A stretch of DNA of 64,000 bases, taken from positions 558,001-622,000 of the forward strand of contig NZ_FXEG02000002.1 in assembly GCF_900176255.2 (NCBI RefSeq), written 5' to 3'. This DNA is from Mycobacterium ahvazicum (lineage in GTDB: Bacteria; Actinomycetota; Actinomycetes; Mycobacteriales; Mycobacteriaceae). The notes under the pieces were generated by a model that searched no databases, was not told where the DNA came from, and worked only from the letters and a program-made list of their open reading frames with translations. Position numbers and translations under genes: made by a program. Below, piece by piece: positions 21,042 through 29,058 of this stretch. How positions within the stretch are numbered: the first letter of the stretch is position 1; the number at the start of each line of letters is the position of its first letter.

Positions 21042-22250
21042 ATGGCACAGGTTATGCAGACCCAGGTATGTGTCGCCGGGGGCGGGCCCGCCGGCATGGT
21101 GCACGCTCTGCTGCTCGCCCGTGCCGGCATCCCGGTGGTGGTTTTGGAAAAGCACAACGATTTTCTGCGGGACTTCCGTGGCGACACCGTGCACCCGAGC
21201 ACCCTGCGGATCATGGACGAGCTGGGGTTCATCGACGAGTTCTTGAAGCTGCCCCACACCAAGATCGACCGTCTCGCCTTCGACACCGGTGGCTCGATTC
21301 GCACGTTGGGCAACTTCAAGGTACTCAAACGGCTCGGCTTCAAACAGCCTTATATCGCCATGATCCCGCAGTGGGACTTTCTCGACTTTCTCGCTGAAAA
21401 GGCTTCTGCCTATCCGGAATTCACCTTGGTCCGCAATGCGGAGGTCACCGATCTGGTCTTCGACGGCAATCGCGTGGTCGGTGTGCGCACGCCGGAGCTG
21501 GAAGTGCGCGCGCAGTTGGTGGTAGCCGCCGACGGGCGCAAGTCCGCGGTGCGCGCCGCCGCGGGCCTGCAGACCGCGCAGGCGCACTCTCCGATGGACG
21601 TGCTGTGGTTCCGGCTGAAGTGGCGTCCCGGCGATCCGCGGGAACTGTTCGGGGTAGTTCGCAAGGGCCTGATGATGGCCATGATCTACCGGGGCGACTA
21701 CTGGCAGGTCGCCTATCTGATGCCGAAGGGAGCCAGCCCGCGCGGTGGATCGCTGGAGGAGTTCAAGGAAAAGATCGTCACCGCGCAACCGCGGCTACGC
21801 GAGCATGTCAACGATCTGACCTCGTGGGACGACACCAGCGAGCTCGACGTGCGGGTAGACCGGCTCGACACCTGGTGGCGCACCGGGCTGCTGTGCATCG
21901 GTGATGCCGCGCATGCGATGTCGCCGGCCGGTGGGGTCGGCATCAACCTTGCGGTAGCCGACGCGGTGGCCGCGGCCAACATCCTGTGTGCTCCGCTGCG
22001 CGAAGGCCGGCTGACCGACGCCGACCTGGCCAAGGTGCAGCGGCGCCGCGAGCTGCCCACCCGGATCGTCCAGGCGGCCCAGGTGTTCGCCCAGGACCGG
22101 GCGGTAGCCCCCAATTTGAGTGGCGACCTGTCGCCGATCCAGATCCCGAAGATCATCGGATGGGGCCCGCTGCAAGCGCTTCCGCCGATTCTTGTCGGCC
22201 GCGGTCTCCGCCCCGAGCATGTCCGCACTCCCGACGTGCACACAACTTGA
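21042..22250 (+). CDS. FAD-dependent monooxygenase, PHBH-like family
   Basis: A 402-residue flavoprotein. The dinucleotide-binding motif VAGGGPAGMVHALLLARAG lies at residues 10-28, the middle DG motif in VVAADGRKSAVR and the second FAD motif at GDAAHAMSPAGGVGINLAV. These three belong to the p-hydroxybenzoate hydroxylase family of single-component aromatic hydroxylases; the substrate is not identifiable. It is controlled, probably, by the divergent TetR and is followed after 35 bases by an MTHFR-like/methyltransferase pair. Confidence 0.85.
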   Translation: MAQVMQTQVCVAGGGPAGMVHALLLARAGIPVVVLEKHNDFLRDFRGDTVHPSTLRIMDELGFIDEFLKLPHTKIDRLAFDTGGSIRTLGNFKVLKRLGFKQPYIAMIPQWDFLDFLAEKASAYPEFTLVRNAEVTDLVFDGNRVVGVRTPELEVRAQLVVAADGRKSAVRAAAGLQTAQAHSPMDVLWFRLKWRPGDPRELFGVVRKGLMMAMIYRGDYWQVAYLMPKGASPRGGSLEEFKEKIVTAQPRLREHVNDLTSWDDTSELDVRVDRLDTWWRTGLLCIGDAAHAMSPAGGVGINLAVADAVAAANILCAPLREGRLTDADLAKVQRRRELPTRIVQAAQVFAQDRAVAPNLSGDLSPIQIPKIIGWGPLQALPPILVGRGLRPEHVRTPDVHTT

Positions 22251-22285
22251 CGCTTGCCTGCGTCCGCAGCGGGTATACGGCTGCG

Positions 22286-23266
22286 GTGACATTGACGGAA
22301 TCAGCCTGTCCGAAACGCATGGAGTTCGGGCCGTGCGGGGGCGTGCGGCCGGACGGTCAGTGCGAAATGCGTTCTGGCGCGTGCATATTCGCTGAAGTCG
22401 TGCCCTGGTCGGGGATCGTGCCGGCAACGCGGCCGGTTCGCGCGCCGTTGGTGCTCACCGACTTCAGCGCTACGCCGTTCGACCGCAACGACATTGCGGC
22501 GACGGCCGCTGTCCTGGCGCCCGGATGTGACGCCGTCCTGGTAGGCGAGCACCAGAACAAGCCCGATTTCCCGCCCACGCTGATGGGCTCGCTACTGGTC
22601 GATGCCGGCGTCACGCCGTGGATCACGCTGTCGTGCCGGGACCGCAACCGGGTGGTGCTCGAGCAGGAACTCAGGGGGCTGCACAGCATCGGCGTCGAAA
22701 CCGTGCTGTGCGTGACCGGAGACGGACGGGGCTACGACGTGCGCCCGGACGTCACGCAGACCTTCGACCTCGACGGGCCGCGGTTGGTCTCGCTGGCCGC
22801 ATCGGTGGGCACGATTGCAGCGGTGCCCGAAACGCCCACCGCGCCGCCCGTTTCCGCCCGGCCCGATCGGTTGGTGGAGAAGCAGCGCGCGGGAGCGAGT
22901 CTGGCGGTGCTCAATCACGTCCCGTTCCCTAAGATGATCGCCGACTTCATGGCGGCGGCCGTATCGGCGGGGGTGTCGATCCCGGTGATCGCGGCCGTCG
23001 CGGTGTTCACCGACAGCGTTTCCGCGGCGGTGCTGCAGGGGCTGCCCGGACTTGAACTCGACGAAAGCGTCACCGAGCGGGTGCTGGGCGCGGCCGACCC
23101 GGTGGCCGCCGGGATCGCGGCCGCCGTCGACGAGGCGCGCGCGCTGCTCTCGATCGACGGTGTGGCGGGCGTCAACGTCTCCGGTTTGGCTTCGGCGTCC
23201 GGTGGCCGGTTGGGCGCGGAAATCAAAGCCGAGGTGGGCCGACTGATCCGAGCGGAGGCGTCATGA
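22286..23266 (+). CDS. Methylenetetrahydrofolate reductase C-terminal-domain-like protein
   Basis: About 326 residues from the GTG at 22286. The N-terminus holds a cysteine cluster, Cys8, Cys17, Cys26 and Cys33, within CPKRMEFGPCGGVRPDGQC, as in the MTHFR_C family; the rest resembles a TIM-barrel MetF (DAVLVGEHQNKPDFPPTLMG, CRDRNRVVLEQELRGLHSIG, VLCVTGDGRG). Mycobacteria are known to use non-canonical MetF-like proteins without flavin, so a folate one-carbon role is plausible. Its stop overlaps the start of the methyltransferase by four bases, implying a joint function. Substrate and cofactor are not provable from sequence. Confidence 0.75.
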   Translation: MTLTESACPKRMEFGPCGGVRPDGQCEMRSGACIFAEVVPWSGIVPATRPVRAPLVLTDFSATPFDRNDIAATAAVLAPGCDAVLVGEHQNKPDFPPTLMGSLLVDAGVTPWITLSCRDRNRVVLEQELRGLHSIGVETVLCVTGDGRGYDVRPDVTQTFDLDGPRLVSLAASVGTIAAVPETPTAPPVSARPDRLVEKQRAGASLAVLNHVPFPKMIADFMAAAVSAGVSIPVIAAVAVFTDSVSAAVLQGLPGLELDESVTERVLGAADPVAAGIAAAVDEARALLSIDGVAGVNVSGLASASGGRLGAEIKAEVGRLIRAEAS

Positions 23267-24018
23267 CCGAGGCGATGGAGGCCGAGTTCGGCACGGTGGC
23301 GGAATGGACGGCGCAAGTGGCGGTGGACCTCGGCTCGCAGTACCACGTGCCCGCGGGGTGCCGGGGCAGCGGCAGCCCGGCCGCTTTGGACTGGCTGATC
23401 GAGCAGATGGAATTGCAGCCCGGCGCGCGGCTGTTGGACTCCGGCGCGGGCGTCGGGGGGCCCGCCGCGTACGCGGCGCAATCGCGGTCGGTACGGCCGG
23501 TGCTCGTGGAGCCAGAACTCGGTGCGTGTCGTGCCGCCGCAATGCTGTTTGACCATCCGGTGGTGTGCGCTGATGGGGCCGCGTTGCCGTGGCCGAACGA
23601 AACATTCGACGCCGCTTGGTCTTTGGGGGTGTTGTGCACGACGCCGGATCAACTCAGGATGCTCGAGCAACTGCGGCGGATCGTGCGTCCGGGCGGAAGT
23701 ATTGGATTGCTCGTCTTCGTGGCGCGTGACGAGGGGGCCGCCAATCAGCTTGAGGGCAACCACTTTCCGACATCCGACAGCCTGCTCGGCTTGATAGGAA
23801 GGTCCGGTTTGCGGGTTGAGCAGTGGACCGCAACGTCAGGTCTGCCCGCCATACCCGAGGAGTGGAATCAGCGTGTCGACGCCGTCGAGAAGGCGCTCGG
23901 CGAGCGGCACGGGCACACCGAGGTCTGGCGGCTGGCCGAACGCCAGAGTTCGGCCATCGGTGACCTGCTGGCCGACGGGAAGCTCACCGGCGAGCTGCTG
24001 GTGTTGCGCCGCGCCTAA
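23263..24018 (+). CDS. Class I SAM-dependent methyltransferase
   Basis: A 251-residue protein with motif I LLDSGAGVGGPAAYAA at about residue 58-73, an acidic strand-2 end (VLVEPELGA), motif II region FDAAWSLGVLCTTPDQ, and motif III IVRPGGSIGLLVF. It is translationally coupled to the MTHFR-like gene (ATGA overlap). Whether it uses SAM made with folate-derived methyl groups from the partner is speculation. Substrate is unknown. Confidence 0.82.
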   Translation: MTEAMEAEFGTVAEWTAQVAVDLGSQYHVPAGCRGSGSPAALDWLIEQMELQPGARLLDSGAGVGGPAAYAAQSRSVRPVLVEPELGACRAAAMLFDHPVVCADGAALPWPNETFDAAWSLGVLCTTPDQLRMLEQLRRIVRPGGSIGLLVFVARDEGAANQLEGNHFPTSDSLLGLIGRSGLRVEQWTATSGLPAIPEEWNQRVDAVEKALGERHGHTEVWRLAERQSSAIGDLLADGKLTGELLVLRRA

Positions 24019-24071
24019 GAATTCTGCCCAACCCGGAATGCGACGCCGTGCGGGCACGGTTGTAGTAGGGC

Positions 24072-24989
24072 GTGACTATCAGACTTGGATTGCAGATCCC
24101 GAACTTTTCCTATGGCACGTCCGTCGCCGAGTTGTTTCCCGCGGTCAAGGCGCAGGCCGCCGAGGCCGAGGCCGCCGGATTCGACACCGTGCTGCTGATG
24201 GACCACTTCTATCAGCTGCCGGGGTTGGGGGAGCCCGACGCCCCGATGCTCGAGGCCTACACCGCACTGGGAGCGCTGGCCACGGCGACCGAGCGCGTGC
24301 AGCTCTCGACGCTGGTGACCGGCAACACCTATCGCAACCCGACCCTGCTGGCCAAGGCGATCACGACACTGGACGTCGTCAGTGCCGGGCGCGCGATTCT
24401 GGGCATCGGGGCGGGCTGGTTCGAACTGGAACACCAGCAGCTGGGATTCGACTTCGGCACGTTCACCGAGCGCTTCGAAAAGCTCGACGAAGCGCTGCAG
24501 ATCATCGTGCCGATGCTGCACGGTGAGCGACCCACATTCGACGGAAAGTGGTACCACACCGAGAGCGCGATCAACGAGCCCCGTTACCGCGACCACATCC
24601 CGGTCATGCTCGGCGGCAGCGGCGAGAAGAAGACGTTCCGGTTGGCAGCCCGCTACGCCGACCACCTCAACCTGATCGCCGACATCGACGCGCTGCCCGG
24701 CAAGCTGGAGGTACTCCGGCAGCGCTGCGCCGAGATCGATCGCGACCCGGCGACGCTGGAGACCAGCACCCTGTTGACGGTCGTACTCGACGATGCGCCC
24801 GCCGACATCGGCGAGGCGCTCGGCGGTCGGGCGGTCATCGGCACCGCAGACCAGGTAGCCGATCAAATCAAACGCCGGGTGCTCGACGTGGGCGTCGACG
24901 GCGTGATCGTCAACCTTCCGACCCACGGTTACACGCCCGGCGTCATCACCAAGGTGGGCGAGGCGCTGCGACCACTTGTCGATGCGTAA
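24072..24989 (+). CDS. LLM-class F420-dependent oxidoreductase
   Basis: A 305-residue luciferase-like monooxygenase-fold protein, TIM barrel, GTG start at 24072. Typical segments are MDHFYQLPGLGEPDAPMLEAY, TLVTGNTYRNPTLLAKAITTLD, and GRAILGIGAGWFELEHQQLG, which match the F420 rather than the FMN branch of the family in mycobacteria. It would use F420 or F420H2 to oxidise or reduce an unknown substrate. It follows the methyltransferase by 53 bases and may belong to the same transcript. Confidence 0.85.
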   Translation: MTIRLGLQIPNFSYGTSVAELFPAVKAQAAEAEAAGFDTVLLMDHFYQLPGLGEPDAPMLEAYTALGALATATERVQLSTLVTGNTYRNPTLLAKAITTLDVVSAGRAILGIGAGWFELEHQQLGFDFGTFTERFEKLDEALQIIVPMLHGERPTFDGKWYHTESAINEPRYRDHIPVMLGGSGEKKTFRLAARYADHLNLIADIDALPGKLEVLRQRCAEIDRDPATLETSTLLTVVLDDAPADIGEALGGRAVIGTADQVADQIKRRVLDVGVDGVIVNLPTHGYTPGVITKVGEALRPLVDA

Positions 24990-25013
24990 TCATGGTGCTC
25001 GCTGAATACTCAA

Positions 25014-25178
25014 GTGGCAGAACATCACTACTGCGATGACGTCGCGGCGTCGTTGCCGTTCAGCGGGGTCGCCGACCCGGCTCCGGTTGTCGATGCGTTG
25101 AGATTGGCGGGATTCGCGGAGGTTGACGTCGACATCCACGGTGGACAGCGGCAGTGTGCCGTATTGCTGGCTCGTTGA
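25014..25178 (+). pseudogene. Possible C-terminal remnant of a methyltransferase gene
   Basis: This frame reads VAEHHYCDDVAASLPFSGVA and later ALRLAGFAEVDVDIHGG and AVLLAR before its stop, a pattern like the last strands of class I methyltransferases. No upstream motif I region is present in the same frame: a stop, that of the F420 oxidoreductase, lies 25 bases before. I read this as a gene remnant; a short functional peptide cannot be excluded. Confidence 0.35.
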
Positions 25179-25196
25179 GAAGTGAAGGGCGGCAAC

Positions 25197-25592
25197 GTGA
25201 GTCGGCTCGCAGAATACCGATCCCTGTACCTCGCATACCTGAAGTGCTGTAACGAGCACGATTTCGATGGCATGGCGTCGTTCTACACCCCGACCATCCA
25301 GGTCAACGACGTCTCGATGGATCCCGCCGCCGTTGCGGCGCAATTCGCGCCGATAATCTCCGCGTTTCCCGATTGGCATTGGGACCTGCGGCATCTCGTC
25401 GTCGACGACGACTACATCTCGACCCACTTCACCGTCACCGGCACCCATCGCGGCGTCTTCGAGGGCGTGCAGCCCACCGGCCGCCGAGTGAGCCTGTCGC
25501 AGTTCACTCTTTATCGCGTCGAACACGGCAAGTTCGCGCAGGCGGACCTAGCCGAGATGGGCGCGATCATGCCGCAGATCGGCCAGGGTTAA
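25197..25592 (+). CDS. SnoaL-like polyketide cyclase/ester cyclase-family protein
   Basis: About 131 residues forming a single SnoaL/NTF2-like alpha+beta barrel. Conserved features are YLKCCNEHDFDGMASFY at the N-terminus, the FPDWHWDLRHLVVDDDYIST core and THRGVFEGVQPTGRRVS. The GTG at 25197 is preceded by AAGGGCGG; a GTG 15 bases upstream is possible. Such proteins are aldol cyclases, hydrolases or simply binding proteins, and the substrate is unknown. It follows a methyltransferase remnant. Confidence 0.8.
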   Translation: MSRLAEYRSLYLAYLKCCNEHDFDGMASFYTPTIQVNDVSMDPAAVAAQFAPIISAFPDWHWDLRHLVVDDDYISTHFTVTGTHRGVFEGVQPTGRRVSLSQFTLYRVEHGKFAQADLAEMGAIMPQIGQG

Positions 25593-25603
25593 TTACGCCG
25601 ACC

Positions 25604-26335
25604 TCAGTGCGCGCCGGGCGGCAGGCCGGGTGGCGTGGTCGGTGTCGTGGTGGGCAGGTAGGTGGTGGTCAGACTCGGAGTGACCGTGACGGTGCTCGTG
25701 CTGACCGACGGCGGGGGCAGCACGGCCGTGGTGGTCACCGTCGTCACGCTGCTGGTCGTCGTGCTGGGCGAGGTGGACGACGCCGACGCCGCGGCAATCA
25801 CACCGCAGGCCACGCGCTTGTTCGCCTCACCGGTGGGAGCACTGCTCAGGTTGTCCGCGCTCTGGTGGACGATCAGCGACGTACCCGAGCTGTTGCGCAG
25901 GTCCGCGGCCGTCAGCAAATTGGTGGTCGTCACGAGCTTCGCCGAGCCGTCAGAGCGCACCTGCAGTGCGGTCAGGTCACCACTGGCGGGAAAACCCGTG
26001 TGATCCGACGCCTGGTAGACGTTCCCCGCAGATTCGAAGTCCGGCGCATCACATTTGCCGGCCGCGTGGACCATCAGCGCGTGGAAACCCGGCGTCAGCA
26101 CCTGGTTAGGGCCGGCATCGACGGTCACCGTTGCGTAGCCGTTCGCGAAATCGATGGTTGCGGTTGCGACCTGGGTTCCGTCGGCGCTCTTCAGCTGCGT
26201 GGTCAACCTTTCCGCGCCAGGCGGCGCGCTGGACGACGACGTGGCGGCCTGGTTGCCCTGCTGATTCGCGCATGCGGCCAGCGGAGCAATGGTTGCGGTC
26301 AGCGCCGCGACAGCGAAGGATACGCGCTTATTCAT
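25604..26335 (-). CDS. SodC-like lipoprotein lacking several metal ligands
   Basis: A 243-residue exported lipoprotein: signal peptide with lipobox LAAC at Cys22. The body follows mycobacterial Cu superoxide dismutase SodC: FANGYATVTVDAG, LTPGFHALMVHAAGKC, HTGFPASGDLTALQVRSDG, LVTTTNLLTAADL, LIVHQSADNL and KRVACGVI, with the disulfide cysteines kept. But the first copper-ligand His of the usual HGLHIH motif is Met here (HALMVH), and the GGHYHVPGH loop reads GNVYQASDH, so two ligands are gone. A Ser/Thr/Pro-rich tail of about 60 residues, absent from SodC of M. tuberculosis, ends the protein. I infer a non-catalytic SodC-fold cell-envelope protein. Confidence 0.82.
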   Translation of the reverse strand: MNKRVSFAVAALTATIAPLAACANQQGNQAATSSSSAPPGAERLTTQLKSADGTQVATATIDFANGYATVTVDAGPNQVLTPGFHALMVHAAGKCDAPDFESAGNVYQASDHTGFPASGDLTALQVRSDGSAKLVTTTNLLTAADLRNSSGTSLIVHQSADNLSSAPTGEANKRVACGVIAAASASSTSPSTTTSSVTTVTTTAVLPPPSVSTSTVTVTPSLTTTYLPTTTPTTPPGLPPGAH

Positions 26336-26384
26336 AGGCCGGATCTACCCGCCTCGGCCGATGCCGAAACGAAGGTGAACGTTG

Positions 26385-26897
26385 ATGAGCAGGCGCACAT
26401 TTGACGACCGGATCGGGGCATCGGCGCTCGCCTTCGTCGCCTATACCGCGGTGATGCTGGTGCTGGAACGGCGCATGCGCGCGACCGGCGGCCCGGGGAT
26501 CATCCGATTTGAGTTGGCCGGCAGTGCTTCTCGGGCCGAGGCCATCATGGCCGCTTGGGGCGGCGACGGTCGGCGTGCCGCAGCGATATCCACCTGGCTG
26601 GATTTCGGCTACATGGCCAGCTACGGCAACCTGTTGGCCCTGCTGGTGGAACGCACCCGCCGACGGTGTGGCCACCCGGCCGGCCTGCCGGCTCTCGTGG
26701 GTGTCGCGGTCGCCGGAGACGCGGTCGAGGGCGTCTCGCTGCTCAACGTGCTGCGCGGCAACCGCGTCGCGGACAACGCGCGGCGCGCACGCACCGCGGC
26801 ACTGATCAAATTCGCCGTGCTCGTCGTATGGCTCGCGTACATCGCGGTGGGTTCGATGCAGCCGTCAGCGCAAGAACGTGGCGTGGGCGACTTGTGA
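26385..26897 (+). CDS. Integral membrane protein of unknown function
   Basis: A 170-residue protein with about four hydrophobic segments: residues 10-27, 67-87, 97-115 and 138-155. Between the first two lies a polar loop. The ATG at 26385 follows GAAGG. I do not recognise the family. It is divergent from the SodC-like lipoprotein, 49 bases between the starts, and convergent with whiB3. Confidence 0.7.
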   Translation: MSRRTFDDRIGASALAFVAYTAVMLVLERRMRATGGPGIIRFELAGSASRAEAIMAAWGGDGRRAAAISTWLDFGYMASYGNLLALLVERTRRRCGHPAGLPALVGVAVAGDAVEGVSLLNVLRGNRVADNARRARTAALIKFAVLVVWLAYIAVGSMQPSAQERGVGDL

Positions 26898-26921
26898 GGG
26901 CAGCCGCGCGCGACCCTTTGT

Positions 26922-27230
26922 TCAGGCCGAGCGGCGGATGCCGCGGTTGCGGCCGATGTCGCCCTTGAGCAGCATGTCGCGCTCGGATTCGGACAGGCCG
27001 CCCCAGACCCCGTACGGCTCACCGACGTCGAGTGCGTGTGAGCGGCACTGCTGGATCACCGGGCACTGCCGGCACATTTCCTTGGCGCGCTGCTCACGCT
27101 GCATGCGGGCGCGGCCACGCTCGCCGTCGGGGTGAAAGAACATCGAGGAGTCGACGCCGCGGCACAGTCCTTGCAGCTGCCAGCTCCAAATGTCTGCGTT
27201 GGGACCAGGTAGCTGCTCCGGCTGTGGCAT
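26922..27230 (-). CDS. whiB3: Redox-responsive regulator WhiB3
   Basis: A 102-residue WhiB protein with the four [4Fe-4S] cysteines Cys23, Cys53, Cys56 and Cys62 (C-x29-C-x2-C-x5-C), the sigma-interaction turn GVWGG at 74-78 and a basic C-terminus GRNRGIRRSA. The opening MPQPEQLPGPNADIW is diagnostic of WhiB3, which senses NO and O2, binds SigA and steers lipid and redox metabolism. In M. tuberculosis it neighbours groEL1; here about 11 kb of accessory genes separate the two. The upstream divergent region is 356 bases long. Confidence 0.96.
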   Translation of the reverse strand: MPQPEQLPGPNADIWSWQLQGLCRGVDSSMFFHPDGERGRARMQREQRAKEMCRQCPVIQQCRSHALDVGEPYGVWGGLSESERDMLLKGDIGRNRGIRRSA

Positions 27231-27586
27231 GGCTAGTTCCCTCTCTGCACGGCACGCCCAAGTGAGGTTTGGTTCGCAAAGTGAGTGTGCAACTGATTTA
27301 AGGGTGGCGTCACCGATGACTACCCGTCATTGCTAGAACTTAGGTGGGGCGGTGAATTTACGTCAATAGGCGCTTAGTGTGACAAAGTATATAGAGGTTG
27401 GAGCAGAATTAACTCCGCGTTCATCCGCCACGCATTTGGCGTAGGAGAACGGTGCTACCAGGGACTTGACCAAACCGAGATTTCCCAGCTCAGAGCCCGA
27501 GGGCGGTCAGACGCCATTTATTACAGAGATGATCGTGATTAACATTTCAGTAACACCAGCAGCACGAACTGTTTACTACTATCACC
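27231..27586. other. Long divergent intergenic region between whiB3 and the Rv3415c-like gene
   Basis: 356 bases without a plausible gene, noticeably richer in A+T than its surroundings. It must hold the whiB3 promoter and leader on the minus strand and the promoter of the Rv3415c-like gene on the plus strand. TACTAT at 27577-27582 is a good -10 element placed five bases before the GTG at 27587. I found no clear palindrome or known operator. Confidence 0.6.
27577..27582 (+). promoter_or_regulatory. Candidate -10 element for a leaderless transcript
   Basis: TACTAT resembles the mycobacterial TANNNT -10. Its distance to the GTG at 27587 would place the transcription start on or next to the start codon, a common leaderless arrangement in mycobacteria. 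No ribosome-binding site precedes that GTG. Confidence 0.45.
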
Positions 27587-28402
27587 GTGATTGAAACTGG
27601 TCACACGTCGACGATTGCGCGGACGCTGTCCGCGGCCGCCTTCGGCGACCAGCCGGCCCGCTGGCCGCTGCCGACGGCGCGGACCCCGAGCGAACTCTGG
27701 CTGCGGGCCGTGGCGGCCGGCGGGCAGGGCCGTTACGGCAGCGCCTACCGGGATCTGGCGGTACTGCGCCGCGAGGCGCCGGCCGGCCCGCTGGCCTCGT
27801 TGGCTCACAGCACGCAGGGATCGTTTCTGCGTCAACTTGGTTGGCACGCACGGGCCCGGGGCTGGGACGGTCGTGCGCTGGCGCTGGCCGGCACCGATGC
27901 CGAAGCCCGCGCCGACGCGTTGATCGGATTGGCCGCCGATGCGTTGGGCGTCGGCCGTTTCGCCGCCGCGGCCACACTACTGGAGCGCGCGGACGCGGCG
28001 GTGGCGGCGGGCGTGCCGGACCGGCTGCCGGTGCGCCGGCGCTGGGTGGCCGCCGAGCTGGCGATGGCCCTGGGCGACGGCGCCGTCGCGGTCGGTCATG
28101 CCGAGCGTGCCGTCGAGCTCGCGCACGCCATGAAGCAACCCTCGGACCGGCACCGGGTCAAAAGCGACGTGGTGCTCGCCGCCGCGCTGTGTAGTGCCGG
28201 CGAGATGGACCGCGCCCGTGCCGTGGCCGACGCGGCGCTGGACGCCACCGGCCGTCTGGGCCTGATACCGCTCCGTTGGGCCTCGGCTTGCTTGCTGTTC
28301 GATATCCAAAGCGTCACGATTTCCGGGCCGAAATTGGCCGAAATTCGGGATATCTGCGCAGGCCAGGTGCGGCGCGCCGGTGGAACGTGGCCTTCCGCCT
28401 GA
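27587..28402 (+). CDS. Conserved hypothetical protein, Rv3415c-like
   Basis: A 271-residue, alanine- and arginine-rich helical protein. Repeated pairs of helices (for example ARADALIGLAADALGVGRFA, MALGDGAVAVGHAERAVELA, LCSAGEMDRARAVADAALDA) suggest a TPR-like superhelix for protein contacts. It has no catalytic motif or signal peptide. Place, length and direction next to sigD match Rv3415c. Its function is unknown; association with SigD control is only suggested by synteny. Confidence 0.82.
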   Translation: MIETGHTSTIARTLSAAAFGDQPARWPLPTARTPSELWLRAVAAGGQGRYGSAYRDLAVLRREAPAGPLASLAHSTQGSFLRQLGWHARARGWDGRALALAGTDAEARADALIGLAADALGVGRFAAAATLLERADAAVAAGVPDRLPVRRRWVAAELAMALGDGAVAVGHAERAVELAHAMKQPSDRHRVKSDVVLAAALCSAGEMDRARAVADAALDATGRLGLIPLRWASACLLFDIQSVTISGPKLAEIRDICAGQVRRAGGTWPSA

Positions 28403-28482
28403 ATCGGCTTCCGGCCGTTATTGTCATTGCGAGAGTTAGCCCGCGATGTGCCTCGTTTGTAACGTTGGAGATACCGCCGTCG

Positions 28483-29058
28483 ATGACAATTCAAGCGGAA
28501 CGTCTCGACGCTGTGGTTGCCGAAGCCGTAGCGGGAGATGGAAACGCCCTACGGGAGGTGCTGGAGACCATCCGTCCGATTGTGGTGCGATATTGCCGGG
28601 CGCGAGTCGGCACCGTCGAGCGGGGTGGCCTGACAGCCGACGATGTGGCTCAGGAGGTGTGCTTGGCGACTCTGACAGCCCTGCCACGCTACCGCGATCG
28701 AGGACGTCCCTTTCTGGCCTTTCTGTACGGCATCGCGGCGCACAAGGTGGCCGACGCCCATCGCGCCGCCGGCCGCGATCTCGCCTACCCTTCCGAATCC
28801 GTACCCGAGCGCTGGTCGTCGGAGGCAGGCCCCGAGCAGCGGGCCCTGGAAGCCGATTCGGTCAGCCGCATGAATGAATTACTCGAGATCCTGCCCGCCA
28901 AGCAGCGCGAAATTCTGATTCTTCGCGTCGTCGTCGGTCTGTCTGCCGAAGAGACCGCTGCCGCCGTGGGCGCAACACCAGGAGCCGTCCGGGTAGCTCA
29001 GCACCGAGCTTTGTCGCGGCTCAAATCCGAGATGGTTGCGGCGGGGGATTATGCCTGA
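28483..29058 (+). CDS. sigD: ECF RNA polymerase sigma factor SigD
   Basis: A 191-residue ECF sigma factor. Sigma region 2 lies at about residues 25-95 (ADDVAQEVCLATLTALPRYR and PFLAFLYGIAAHKVADAHR), region 4 at about 130-185 (LPAKQREILILRVVVGLSAE then the helix-turn-helix TAAAVGATPGAVRVAQHRAL). SigD acts in the stringent and stationary-phase response. ATG 28483 was chosen because homology starts there; a longer frame would overlap the Rv3415c-like gene. The anti-sigma gene rsdA starts inside its last codons. Confidence 0.93.
   Translation: MTIQAERLDAVVAEAVAGDGNALREVLETIRPIVVRYCRARVGTVERGGLTADDVAQEVCLATLTALPRYRDRGRPFLAFLYGIAAHKVADAHRAAGRDLAYPSESVPERWSSEAGPEQRALEADSVSRMNELLEILPAKQREILILRVVVGLSAEETAAAVGATPGAVRVAQHRALSRLKSEMVAAGDYA

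Noticed and set aside
25620..25790. Repetitive Thr/Val/Pro codons as a possible CRISPR or tandem DNA repeat
   Set aside because: The irregular repeats are the low-complexity tail of the SodC-like lipoprotein; there are no regular spacers or direct repeats.
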